This document shows, one piece after another, positions 43,562-55,217 of a stretch of DNA of 64,000 bases (its first letter is position 1; every line of letters begins with the position of its first letter). The notes beneath the pieces are model-generated. The model did no database searches and was not told the origin of the DNA. It saw only the letters and a program-made list of their open reading frames with translations. Made by a program: the position numbers and the translations under genes. Source of the stretch: Cryptomeria japonica (Eukaryota; Streptophyta; Pinopsida; Cupressales; Cupressaceae); assembly GCF_030272615.1 (NCBI RefSeq), contig NC_081412.1, positions 547,430,488-547,494,487 of the forward strand, written 5' to 3'.

Positions 43562-45770
43562 ATGGGGTATGAGGCTGATGTGAATATTATTGAGACTTAT
43601 GCTAAAGTCCTATTGGAAGCACCTAGAGAACCAACAATAAAAAAATTTGGTAGTACAAAAACAATTGAGAGTGGTTTACAAACAATGAAACAAAGAAAGA
43701 AAAGAGAAAAGTATATAAGGAACGCATCAAAATAGGTAAAGGAAATAAAAGAAAATGTTTTGAACATTACTAGAATAAAGGAAAGTGAACTAGAAGGATT
43801 GCAACCGGAGGCACATATTTCACCGGTTGGTACATCATCTAATAGTGAAATACCTACTAAATTTAAGAGAGTTGATAGGAAGAGAAAACCTTCACCAGTA
43901 CCCTCTCCTCCACCCAAGAAAATAAGAACTCTGAGAAAGAAGCAACAAGCGGTAAGACAACTGGCAAAGAAGTTGACACCCAAGAAGAAACAAAAACAAG
44001 CGATACCACCTTTGGATAATTTACTAAATGAAATTACTAATGATGGTAACTTGGCAAATGTGAGCAAGTTGTATAACACATTCACCGATTCAGAAAAGGA
44101 AAGTGTTGAAAATAATATTATTCTACATCTGGACATATACAAGAAAGTGTTAATTGAAGTTGTAGATGACCTACCAAATGATCTGTATAGAAGGTTAGAT
44201 GAAAAGAGGATTGCAGTAATGGTGTTGGACAAGAAACTTAAGGTTGAAAAACTTTTAGTTGTACATCCAGTTAACTCGAAAGAGGAGATTTATGAATTAA
44301 TCTGTGAAGCTAACAGATCAATTTTTGCTAGTGGTCACCAACAAGTAAGCTTAATGGCTGGTAGAGCTAATGAAATTGCAGAGGAAATGGCTAATAAATG
44401 GAATATCTTTTTTGTAGAAAAGGAAAAATAGGAAGAATTGAATAGACCTAAGAAGACATTCAAAGTATATCAGAAGGACAAGGACAAAGGGAAAGGTAAA
44501 GTTAGTGGAATACCAAACATCAAAATAACTGACAACTTACCACCACCCCTGGATACTACACCAGTAAATATTGATACTACACCAACTACTAAAAATGTGG
44601 ACATAACACATGATGACACTAACCCTAAATTAGAAATTCTATTCACCATGAATGTTGATACTTAGGAAGTCAATATTGTTGTGTACAAGGGTAGCACATA
44701 GGTACCGAATGATATTGCTGATAGTGGAAACATTGTTGAGCAACCGACAGAAAATGTTGAGGTTGAAATACAAACAGAGAAAACAGAGCATACAGAGCAA
44801 CCTTTGGATAGTGGAATAAATATTGGTAGTATAGATGTTGGGCACTGAGAAACCTACAAAGATAGAGACAAAGATACCGGTAGCTGATAACATAGAGAAA
44901 CCAATAGAGAAACCAGCAAAGGCACAGGTACATACTGAGATAGTGAAATTGGTAATCACTAAGAAACCCAAACCATTGCTAATAGAAATGGAAACTAAGA
45001 CTGATCCACCAATGGTTGATACAAGCAAATTGGTTACTAACACTAGAAGCACTGAAATAATAAAGGCAGTTAGTCAGACATCCAAAATCAGACCTACTAA
45101 TGTGACAAAGGTACTTTTGGACTCTATCAAGAAGATAACTGACTGTAATGCATTGGCCTACAAGGCAATTGATGATACAATACCTATTCTTAAGATGATT
45201 GCACCAAAATGCAATGTAGATCATGTAAAGGATTCTTTAGGTCAGTTAGACACATTGTCTAAATTCATTGTTGGAAATGTAATAACAATTGTTAAAGTAA
45301 ATGAGGATACATTCAAAGAGAAAATGGAAAAAGAAAAAGAAAAATTCTTTGAGGACACAATAAAGAAGTGCACTAAACATATTAACACACTTTTACCAGC
45401 ACTAAATACAACAATTTTGGAGTACAAGGAACTATACAAAGAAACATGCAAGACACATCTATTGACCAAGGACATTGAGAAAGAATCAAGCAGAGTACAA
45501 AAGGAAATCGATGATATAGCTGATAACATTATTGGTTCATCTGAACCTATATCAGTTATTGAGAAAGAAATAGAAGGATTTGAGGAAAAGTTGAAGAAAT
45601 TTGAGAAGGAAAAAACAAGGATCAAGGCAAATGCCAGAGAGCTGAAGTATAAACTTAGTCCTAAATTGGATAACCTTATCTCTCTGAGAAATGAGATCTC
45701 AAAGGCATTAATTCAAGGGGAAAGATCACCGGAGGAGCATATGCATCATCTCACCGATACGATTCAATGA
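43562..45770 (+). pseudogene. ORF2 central and C-terminal coiled-coil region
   Basis: From ATG 43562 the frame runs with single stops at about 43733, 44429 and 44663, then shifts near 44840 into the open 311-codon segment 44835-45770. Features in order: basic region PKKIRTLRKKQQAVRQLAKK; NEITNDGNLANVSKLYNTF, matching QTINDGNLGNISAFYDDF in the minus-strand copy near 52310; an acidic/Thr-rich linker; then long coiled coil (KEIEGFEEKLKKFEKEKTR ... KLDNLISLRNEIS). No catalytic motif. Length without breaks would be near 1,100 residues together with 42369-43018. Function unknown; a structural or chaperone-like role is possible but unsupported. Confidence 0.7.
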
Positions 45771-46079
45771 ACTGAGGCAACCATGAACGATAGCAATTGA
45801 TTCATGCAAAGTTTAAATTTGGTTTTGGCTAATATATTTCAAATTGTAACCAACCGGTTACAAACCTTAAGGTGAAATTTTGCACTTGTTTGACAAATTT
45901 TTGACAACATTTGTCATTGATGTCAAAGGGGGAGTAGTAGGATAGATAAAAATGGCTATTTAGAGGAGATCATCTGCTCAGGGGGAGCACATATTTTTGG
46001 TAAATTTTTGGACTTCACTTTTTGGAACAGTTTTTGAATTTTTCTCATGAGTGTTGCCATCAATGCCAAAAGGGGAAAT
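45771..46079 (+). other. 3' untranslated region and polypurine tract of the coiled-coil-ORF element
   Basis: Contains GTCAAAGGGGGAGTAGTAGG (about 45922) and CAGGGGGAGCAC, then AATGCCAAAAGGGGAAAT at 46062-46079 immediately before the 3' LTR. The latter is the purine tract, similar to those of copia-1 and copia-2. Confidence 0.75.
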
Positions 46080-46892
46080 TGTTGGCATTGTACACTCTAA
46101 TGAGAAATGATGGTGTTTTCATTGATGTAAACCTACTGGCAACCTTCTGGTAACCACCTGGTATTCATCTGGTAAAGACATCGGTAGGCACCGGCACTGG
46201 TAGACACTTTACCGACACTGGTAACAATGCATACTGGTACTCCAGCCGATAGGAAAAAACTTTTGTTTATTGTATTTAATTGTAGTTATCTTTTGTAAAG
46301 TCGACATGGCATATTGTAATAGACTCATATATGTATGAGATCTTGTAAATCATTTAGATATGATATATGGAGTAGGAATGAACGAATAAGAAGGAAGATA
46401 TATGCGAATGCATAGGGAAGATTTTGTATAAGATTTATGGTTATAGTATGAGCTTAAACCGGTACTGAACCTGGCATAGTTGATGATGATTTCAAGCAGT
46501 ACATTGTATTGGATTTTCATAATCCATTTTGTAAGTCAGTGAGACTTATATTTTGTAGATTGAGCAGTGAGCTCTAGGTAGTTGGCCTTCCTACATGTGG
46601 AGGCCCCTCATTGTAAGTAATATTTATTCATTGGACAGTGAGTGAATATTATGGGTCACAAATCACACCAAGGTTTTCCCACACCGAGTTTCCTCATTAA
46701 ACATCTTGTGTTATGGTGTGTTTTCTATGTTTTTATTATTGTTTTTATTTACTGCATTAATTCTTATTTACCGGTACACTGTTCTAGAATGCAAAATACT
46801 TAATAAGATTAAAGAATCAGTAAACCGATTAGATACTAGGATTCACCCCCCCCCCCCTCTCAGTATCTTTGGGACTATCATTAATCCTAACA
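46080..46892 (+). repeat. 3' LTR of the coiled-coil-ORF element
   Basis: TGTTGGCATTGTACACTC ... ATTAATCCTAACA, 813 bp against 786 bp for the 5' copy; the length difference includes an extra segment near 46195-46215 and a longer C-tract (46846-46858). AAGTT follows at 46893-46897. Confidence 0.93.
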
Positions 46893-47108
46893 AAGTTAAC
46901 TTATATTATTTATTAAATGATCTATATAGATTTATCATACATTACAACATATACATCTTTTAAAAATTTAAACGCGCATGTACATACCTCTGTATCAGGA
47001 GTAGGCTGTATAGTATGATCATGTCTTGTGATCATATCAACCATATCACTCATTCCTGTATATCTCTCTCTGGCTGTATGTATGACTGAGGATTATAAGG
47101 GGATAACT

Positions 47109-48470
47109 ACATGGCTAGGAATCGTGGATGAAGTGTTTGACTATTGTAGCATATCCCCCAGTATGGCTCAAACCTCGTAGCTTCTCCTCAAATGAATCTA
47201 AGCCCTCATCTGTGATATGGACCTGATCATCTCGTATCTCCTCCTCTATAGAAACAAAGTGATATATAGGCGGGTCAGTGTCTAGAGCATGCATAGAGTG
47301 ATGAGAATGTTGTGACTGCCTCAGGGTATGCATCGATGCAGCGGTGGCCTACCCATCTATGAGAGTCTCCTCTCTAACATTAGCCAATGGTATCCCAAGT
47401 TGAGATGAAATAAAATGGTAAGAACGTAGTAGGTCCTCGTCTAAATACTGCGATATCTATACATGTCTATCACCTCCTACTATAGTCTCTAACTCATCTA
47501 GGGAGGGGATACTAGCCATAATATACTAATCATTTGAATCTAAAGCCACCTCATGACTAGAAGATACATGATCTGTGGCTAATCTCAAACGTGGTTGGTT
47601 CATCATATTTCTGCCCAGCCTGTTAGATGATGTGGTGGCTTTTGTTGATGCAATCTATCCAATCATATCAATTTCTTCTCTTTGAGAAGCAATCACAACA
47701 TGATCCGCTATGGGGGCAAGCACTAGGACTACTGCCAAAAATCTCTTGCCAACAAGGTCCTTGTGTCTAGGCAGAGCTCTATCATGCCTATGATATGCAT
47801 CTCTGTCAGCAATCATGTCCCTCCCCTGTCACAATATGTTGGAATATCAAGGTAGTTTGGTTTCATCTGACAATGAACCTCTGCAAATACCTATTGCACA
47901 AAGTATAATGGTATCTTGTTGTTATTAGGATAATGACCATGGGCAGCCAAGAAGCATGGGTAAATCAACAATGCAACCCGCAGATCAATACATCTCATGA
48001 CTTGATATCCTCTCACCTTACTCTTCTCCTGATACTGTGGAAAACATCTCTCCTTGATGGTCTCCATTGAGACCACCCTCACCATATGAGCAAAATAATC
48101 ACAACCCCTCACCTCACTCCTCAAAGGTCTATAAATATCAGCTATAACCTCTAGTGAAAATGAGGTGTGACTAACTAGGTAGTCCCTCAATGTCCACAAA
48201 CTATCAAAAATGGATTCTCATGTACTCTTGTACATGCCATCAATCTATGGGTCATCTAATATGACCCTCAACCTTTGTAACTCATGGTCACTGTAGTGAA
48301 AAATGGTAGCAATATCAGGCAATGGGGGATCCTGGTGTGGAGGATCTATATCATCATGTGGCTCCTAATTAGGAGCCTGTGTCGGTGGATCCTGATCAAG
48401 AGCCTATGTAGGTGTACCCTGATCAAGTACATGATCATGGACTGGATCCTAGTATGCCATCTATCTAGGT
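47109..48470 (-). pseudogene. Unrecognised minus-strand gene, broken by several stops
   Basis: A consistent minus-strand reading spans about 450 codons. The best segment (48199-47891) has DYFAHMVRVVSMETIKERCF and RCIDLRVALLIYPCFLAAHG, continuing to FVQEVHCQMKPNYLDIPTY; another (47333-47115) has HHSMHALDTDPPIYHFVSI. Stops near 48216, 47655, 47530, 47460 and 47350 interrupt it. The codon pattern looks genuinely protein-coding and it is not one of the LTR domains. It faces the transposase-like gene tail to tail. I cannot name a family. Confidence 0.45.
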
Positions 48471-48634
48471 AGGCCATAAAGTTACAATAAATACGTAAGA
48501 ACACACACATGAAGTGCATTCAATTTAAAACATTAAAAATTAATATCAGTTAAATTATAGAGAGAGAGAGAGAGAGAACGTTAATCTTGAGCTCATTAAA
48601 AATTAAAATGTACACATGTGAAGTTCTCTCATAG

Positions 48635-48900
<266 letters not shown>

Positions 48901-48934
48901 TGAAGTTCTTACATAATTCAAAATTTTAAATAAA

Positions 48935-49450
48935 TAATTTTAAAGCTCGAGCGAGAGGGAGATCATTAAAAATATATAATTAATTTATATAGAGATCACA
49001 TACATACATTTTAAATTATTAAAATATTAATGAGAGAGAGAGGGAGATCATTTTCATGATAGAGAGAGAGAGAGAGAGATCATCAAAGATATATACATCA
49101 TGTACTAAATTAAAACATATATATAAATTTATCTATATAGATCGCATACATACATTTTAAATTATTAAAACATTAATGAGAGAGAGAGGGAGATCATTTA
49201 AATCATGACATCTAGAGAGATATCTAACATTAATTTCAGAGAGAGAGAGAGATCATTAAAGATATATACATACAATTACTAAATTAAAACATATATAAAT
49301 TTATCTATATAGATCGCATACATATATTTTAAATTATTAAAACATTAATTCAAAAGAGAGAGGGAGATCATTTTCATGACAGAGAGAGAGAGAGAGAGAG
49401 AGAGAGATCATTAAAGATATATACATCATGTACTAAATTAAAGCATAATT
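48935..49450. repeat. Tandem repeat of about 130-170 bp with GAGA tracts
   Basis: The unit has (GA)n, GATCATTAAAGATATATACA, ACTAAATTAAAACATATA, ATCTATATAGATCGCATACA and TTTAAATTATTAAAACATTA. Copies start near 49060, 49230 and 49380 with a partial one from 48950. One more unit lies at 43275-43370. Confidence 0.8.
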
Positions 49451-49494
49451 TTTAAAAATCAAAACACATGCCAGCTCGGCAAATTAAGGGAAGA

Positions 49495-50690
49495 GAGATT
49501 TTATAAGGGGTCACGCATGTGTTAGAACACATGCATGACCCCTTAGGACACTAATGTATGTGATCTTAAGGGACCGATATGTCGTACACACTAGGATTTT
49601 ATAAGGGGTCATATGCGGTTCTAAGGGGTCACACATGTGTTAAAACACATGTGTGACCTCTTAGGACCACATATGACCCCTTAGGACACTATGTGATCCT
49701 AAGGGGAATATCGTATGTACACTAGGATGTTATAAGGGGTCATATGTTGTCCTAAGGTGTCATTCATTTGTTAGAACACATGCGTGACCCCTTAGGACCA
49801 CATATTCTTGACCCCTTGGGACACTTTAGTATATGTGATCTTGAGGGACCGTATTTTGTACACACTAGGATGTTATAAGGGGTCATATGTGGTCCTAAGG
49901 GGTCACATGTGTTAGAACGCATGTGTCACCCCTTATGACCACATATTCAACCCCTTGGGGCACTATACATGTGATCTTAAGGGACCGTATGTTGTAGACA
50001 CTAGGATGTTATAAGGGGTCATATGTGGTCCTAAGGGGTCACGCATGTACAGTGTTAGAACACACATGCATGACCCCTTATGACCATATATGACCCCTTC
50101 TAGGACACTATGTGATCCTAAGGGGTACATGTTGTATACAATAGGATGTTATAAGGGGTCATATGTGGTCCTAACGGGTCACACATGCGTGACCCCTTAG
50201 GACACTATGTGATGGACTAAGGGGTATGTCATTCACACTAGGGTCTTATAAGGGGTCATGCATGTGTTAGAACACATGTGTGAGCCCTTAGGACCACATA
50301 TGACCCCTTAGGACACTATGTGATCCTAAGGGGTATGTTGTACAGACTAGGATGTTATAAAGGGTCATATGTAGTCCTAAGGGGTCACGCATTTGTTAAC
50401 ACATGTGTGATCCCTTAGGACTACATATGACCCCTTAGGACACTATGTGATGGACTAAGGGTTATGTCATACACACTATGATTTTATAAGGGGTCATATG
50501 TTGTCCTAAAGGGTCATGCATGTGTTACCCCTTTGGACCACATATGACCCCTTAGGGTCCACTATCTGATCTTCTATGGTCCTAAGGGGACATATAGTGT
50601 CGCCAGGGGCATATGTGGTCTTAAGGGGTCCTAAAGGGTCATATTGTGTGTGTAATAGGATGTGAAAAGGGGTCATAGAGGTTTTATTTT
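49495..50690. repeat. Palindromic satellite, units of about 85-140 bp
   Basis: Units begin ACTAGGATGTTATAAGG (49590, 49723, 49863, 50000, 50141, 50227, 50347, 50474, 50649). Within a unit TAAGGGGTCATATGTGGTCC is followed by GGTCACGCATGTGTTAGAAC and then the reverse complement of the whole (ACACATGCGTGACCCCTTAG, GACCACATATGACCCC), so each unit can fold into a long hairpin. Confidence 0.85.
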
Positions 50691-51219
50691 GTCCAATTTG
50701 TTTAAATTTGTTAAAACAAGTTTTATTGTGTTTTTTCTAATTTAAATTTATTATTTTATTAATTTTTCTAACATTTTAATTTATCAGATTTTGTTTTGTA
50801 CCATTTTTCTAATTTTTAATATTGCTAATGTTTTTCTAAGTTTTTCATAACATTTTTTTTTAAAGTTGAAAAAAAATACATATACAATTATTTAATTTTA
50901 AAAACAAATTGACATTAAATCAAAACATTAAATTCAGTTTTCTAAAAAATTTCTAAGTTTTAATTTTGCTAATGTTTTTCTAAAAAATTTCAAACTTTTT
51001 TCTAAAATGTTGAAAAACAATAAATATACAATTATTTAGTTAAAAAAAAATTAACAAACAAATTATTTATTAATTTTTAAATTAATTTAATTAAAAAAAT
51101 ATTATTAAACAAAAAAAAAAGGTTATTTTGTGCACCTAAAATAATGTAGGTCAAAAGCTAAAAGGTGAGAAGCCTTGGCTATTGTTGATAGGGCACGATG
51201 ACATGGTGTGACGTCGGGT
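50691..51219. other. AT-rich non-coding stretch
   Basis: TTTTCTAA and TTTAAATTTATT phrases and A-runs; no ORF or repeat family recognised. Confidence 0.5.
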
Positions 51220-51500
51220 TCACTCTAACCCCCTCTAGACATAGAAAACTCCAAACTTGAAAAATATAGTTTAACTGTCATTTTCGGTTTTTATAGAAAT
51301 TTAAAAAATAAAAAATAAAAAATGGGTTCAATTGAACTGTGGGTTTGATTGAACCCGTTAAAAATAAATATTTTAATGGGTTCGATCGAACCCCCAAACC
51401 CATCTGGGGTTTGATTGAACCCATGTCCGATGGCGGGTTCGATTGAACCCTACAACGAGGTTCGCTCGAACACCCCTAGTTCATTCGAAATCCCCCCCCC
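51220..51500. repeat. GGTTCGATCGAACC palindrome cluster, right inverted copy
   Basis: At least six near-palindromes: GGGTTCAATTGAACTG, GGGTTTGATTGAACCCG, GGGTTCGATCGAACCC (51379-51394, perfect), GGTTTGATTGAACCC, GGGTTCGATTGAACCC and GGTTCGCTCGAAC. The end GTTCATTCGAAATCCCCC (51479-51496) is the inverse of the start of the left cluster at 20321. Confidence 0.7.
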
Positions 51501-51529
51501 CAAAAAAAATAAAAAAAAATTTCCCCACC

Positions 51530-53578
51530 TCCACCAATTTTCTTCGTTGGTAAAAGTGGGAACCATAATTGTGGAATAGCCCAAGGGAAATTTGTCACTA
51601 TCCTTTTACCCTGTTCTATTGTCGGTTCCCTATCCGTAGAAGTTTACTCCTCATGTGCACCGGTGGCTTCGCCACTTGGTGCCTCTCCTGAAACCTTCTG
51701 ATCTATACCTTTATCTTTCTCAACCTCTACCTCAATATCTTGTACATGTGATTCCAGAGGATTCTGAGTATCCTCAGCTTCAAAATTGGATTCATGAGTA
51801 ATCAGTGGAGCATTAACCAGTGGATTAGTATCCACATTCTGTCCACCTTTCTTTACTGGTTCCTTATCTAGTGGTAATTGAATGTTCTGTGATTGTAAAA
51901 AATTGGGACTTAACTCATAACCATGAATCACAATAATTTTTACCCATATGTCAATTGTCTCCTTTCGGATCTCTTCATATTTTTCTAACATTAAGTTATT
52001 AATCTGGTGTTTGGGTTTAAATTCTATCACACCTGTCTTATTTATTAAATCTGTAACCTCTATTGGAGTGATTGATGGACAAAGATTAACTAATTTTGTC
52101 TCCTTCATCTATCTGTCCAAGTTCTATGCATGTAATTTCCTTAAATTTCCAATCTCTCATACAATTATTTTGGCAAAATCTTCTCCAACTCTATCAATGT
52201 CCTACTAAAAGAATCAAGATATAAAAAAATTGCTTCTTCTAACTGCTTCTTATCCTTATCATTAAAATCATCATAGAATGCAGAAATATTGCCCAGATTT
52301 CCATCATTAATAGTTTGATCTATAATATCCAGAGCATCTAACTTTTTCTTCTTATCGGTTCTCTTCTTGGCTTCCGGTTTAGATTGCTCATCTTCTTTAG
52401 GTTTTCTCTTATGTACAATATTAATCTTGGGAGTCCTCTGAGGTGGCTACTTCTCTAGTTCCTTCTTCTCTCTAACAAATCTTGCAAAAACACCTTTCTT
52501 CTTCAGAGCTTGTCGGATCTCTTCTTCTGATTCTATCTCCTCTGAAGATACGATCATATATTTTCTTACCGGTTTATGTTTTCTTTTCACTGATTCCTTA
52601 GGCTTGGGGCTGGAAGGCTCGTCAGATTGTCCTTCCTATTGTTTTGGTGGATTAGTGGAAAATGGGACAACATTAGGTGTGTCTTGAGCTGCCTTCATTG
52701 GCTTGGTCTAATATTTGTGCAATTTGGGTTGCAACCGGTCTATCAAAAGCACATTGAATCTTCCCATAACTGGGTACCATGTTTAGAAAATAAAAGGTCA
52801 AGAATATAATGAAAGAACCATACCAGAATATATTTTTTTGTCTTGTTTAATCTTCCAAAGATTGGTCATTAGATCCTTCAGCATCACCCTACATAGGTCA
52901 TATTGTGCATCTTCTTTCACCATCTAATAGGCAATGTGAATGGCGATTTCGGAAACTGAGTTCAGGTAGTTTGACTGATAAACTTTATAAGAAATCACCA
53001 TCGCTGAAAATTTCACATCCATATCCCTAATATCATCAAATCGTGTGGATCTGCCATCATATGTAGCGCCAGTGAGTTTGCATAGATCTGTGTTTGAAAT
53101 CGATCGAAGCCCTGGAAAACCTTTGACCTTGTAAAGGCATGTGATATTCTTGGTCGCTTCTTCTGTTATCTTCTATGGCCAGTCCAACAATAAAAATTCC
53201 CCATGAATATGGCTAAGAATGCATCTTACCCATTCATCTTCATCAAAAGATGGAAAATCCATGAACTAGATTAAAACCCTTCCTCCTCAACTGTGTATAT
53301 TCCAGTTTTAGTTGATTGTCAGTGATAAGATGATCTGTGAATACACAGGACATCTCGTAATTCCTGATCTCCTTGATATCACAATGAATGTATGTCCTAA
53401 TATCTTCAGTGTGAAGAACACTATGACAAACACTAGAAAATGCTCCCAAAGGATCATCCAAAAGTAATTTGAAAGTATGTTTCTTGAATTTCAGATGGGG
53501 GCGGTTCTTGATTTCCACTTCCAAAGCAGTATCAACATTTGATGACGATGCCATGATAAATGTCAAGGGTTTCAGCAA
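51530..53578 (-). pseudogene. Coiled-coil retroelement ORF, N-terminal half (second copy)
   Basis: The likely start is the ATG at 53552 (MASSSNVDTALEVEIKNRPH), with DDPLGAFSSV and YIHCDIKEIRNYEM, matching the MASSS ORF at 42369. After several stops (53240-52110), the reading HKRKPKEDEQSKPEAKKRT and TINDGNLGNISAFYDDF (about 52430-52290) matches the plus copy at 43900-44090. The last part, open 52108-51644, has NKTGVIEFKPKHQ and an acidic tail DIEVEVEKDKGIDQ. Together with 19606-18933 and 11593-11384, the order matches the plus copy, so this is one ORF split by an insertion. No LTRs were found for this copy. Confidence 0.65.
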
Positions 53579-53780
53579 AGGGATAGTGCAAGATCAAGGG
53601 GGGCCAAAAAGTGGCGATGTAAAAAAAATAGCCTTGTTCACTCGCCTAAAAATGCGAAAATCCTTGTTGACTTTTTGCTAGGCCTAGGTGTCAGTACACC
53701 TTGGCTTGGTAATTACCTATGCAAATCAGATGTCCGATTGAATCAGACATCTGATTTTTATTTGTAATTTTAATTTTAAA
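53579..53780. other. Upstream flank of the minus-strand coiled-coil ORF
   Basis: No gene. Holds the direct/inverted pair CAGATGTCCGATTGAATC / AGACATCTGATTTT near 53727-53757. No LTR end is recognisable. Confidence 0.4.
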
Positions 53781-54400
53781 AATATATTATATAATATATT
53801 ATATAATACGTATTATATTATATTACATAATATATAATATAATATAATATAATATATTATATATTATAATATTATATTATATTATATTATATTATATTAT
53901 ATATTATATATTATATAATATATAATTATACTTTATAATATAATACAATACGTATTATATAATATAATAATATATTATATATATTATATAATACATTATT
54001 ATATTATATTATATTATATTATAATATAATAATGTATTATATAATACGTATTATATAATATAATATTATATATATTATATAATACGTATTATATAATATT
54101 ATATCATATTATATTATATATTATATTATATTATATTATATTATATTATATAATATATTATATTATATATTATATTATATTATATATTATATATTATAAT
54201 ATAATATAATATAATATTATATATTATATAATACGTATTATATAATATATAATATTATACTATCTTTTATAATAGATAATATTATATTATATTATATATT
54301 ATAATATATATAATATATAATTATATTTTATAATATAATACAATACGTATTATATAATATAATAATATATTATTATATTATATATGTTATTTTAAAATAA
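53781..54400. repeat. AT-only low-complexity array (ATATTATATA-type)
   Basis: Almost purely A and T over 600 bases, with TATTATATAATA and a recurring ATACGTATTATATAATAT block near 53808, 53950, 54043, 54083, 54231 and 54343. The interspersed ACGT shows tandem amplification of a longer unit. Confidence 0.85.
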
Positions 54401-54574
54401 TTTAAGTATAAGTATAAATTTGTGGTCCCCAAAAATTTTCCTGTTGTTGCCTTTTATTTACTAAACTGCCACATTAATGGCAATGGCAGAAATCCGATAT
54501 TGGATTTTATTAGTCATATTTTAGAGAGAGAGAGAGAGAGAGAGAGAGATTAGGGGAGAGAGAGAGAGAGAGGA
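54401..54574. other. Spacer with (GA)n tract
   Basis: Short non-coding spacer ending in AGAGAGAGAG runs at 54525-54572. Nothing else recognised. Confidence 0.6.
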
Positions 54575-55135
54575 GAGGGGTCATATTGTGTCCTACGACC
54601 CCTTAGGACACCATATGACCCCTAACGACATGATTTGGTGTCTTCAGGGGTTCTATGGTGCTGTTAGGGGTCATATGGTGTCTTGGGACACCATATGACC
54701 CCTTAAGACACCAAATTGTGTCGTTATGGCTCATATGTTGTCCTAAGGGGTCGTAAGACACAATATGACCCCTTAGGCCACAATATTACCCAAAGCGACC
54801 CAATATGGTGTCATTAGGGGTCATATGGTGTCCTAAGAGGTCATAAGGGTTCATGGGAGACCATATGACCCCTTAAGACACCAAATTGTGTTGTTATGGG
54901 TCATATGTTGTCATAAGGGGTCGTAAGACATAATATGACCCAAAGCATCCCAATATGGTGTCATTAGGGGTCATATGATGTCCTAAGGGGTCATATGATG
55001 TCTTCAAGGGGTCATATGACACAATATGGCCCACTAGGACATAATATGACCCATAATGACCAAATATGGTGTCTTAAGGGGTCATATGGTGTCATAAGGG
55101 GTCATAGGACACCATATGACCCCTATGGATACCAT
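54575..55135. repeat. Satellite with GGTCATATGGTGTCCTAAGG core (left block)
   Basis: The short core recurs in both orientations (TCATATGGTGTCCTAAG and GACACCATATGACCCCTTAA), with variants TTGTGTCGTTATGG and CAATATGGTGTCATTAGG. The family continues after the Tork element (59461-59543) and at 62562-64000. Confidence 0.85.
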
Positions 55136-55158
55136 AGTGTTCATATTTGCTTCAAATC

Positions 55159-55170
55159 TGGTATCAAAGC
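55159..55170 (+). other. Primer binding site of the Tork-like element
   Basis: TGGTATCAAAGC, one base different from the standard initiator Met site; the LTR remnant ends a few bases before it. Confidence 0.85.
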
Positions 55171-55217
55171 GAGGTTTTTCTATAAATTGGCAGGATTTTC
55201 AGATTTGAGTGGGAGCA

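Larger units (their letters stand above)
40111..46892 (+). mobile_element. Non-autonomous LTR retrotransposon with zinc-knuckle ORF and large coiled-coil ORF
   Basis: LTRs 40111-40896 (786 bp) and 46080-46892 (813 bp) with the exact duplication AAGTT at 40106-40110 and 46893-46897. Primer site TGGTATCAAAGC follows the 5' LTR by two bases. No protease, integrase or RT is found. ORF1 has a coiled coil and four zinc knuckles; ORF2 is a large lysine-rich coiled-coil protein, now broken. The LTR ends share the C-tract/CTCTCAGTA block with the SIRE-like copia LTRs, which suggests that a SIRE-like partner mobilises it. Confidence 0.9.

Noticed and set aside
43597-44232. Minus-strand 211-codon ORF
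   Set aside because: Antisense shadow of the Lys/Glu-rich coiled-coil ORF2, whose homologue elsewhere confirms the plus-strand frame.
49495-50690. CRISPR-like regular repeats
   Set aside because: Repeats are palindromic satellites with variable spacing and no unique spacers, in a plant nuclear setting.
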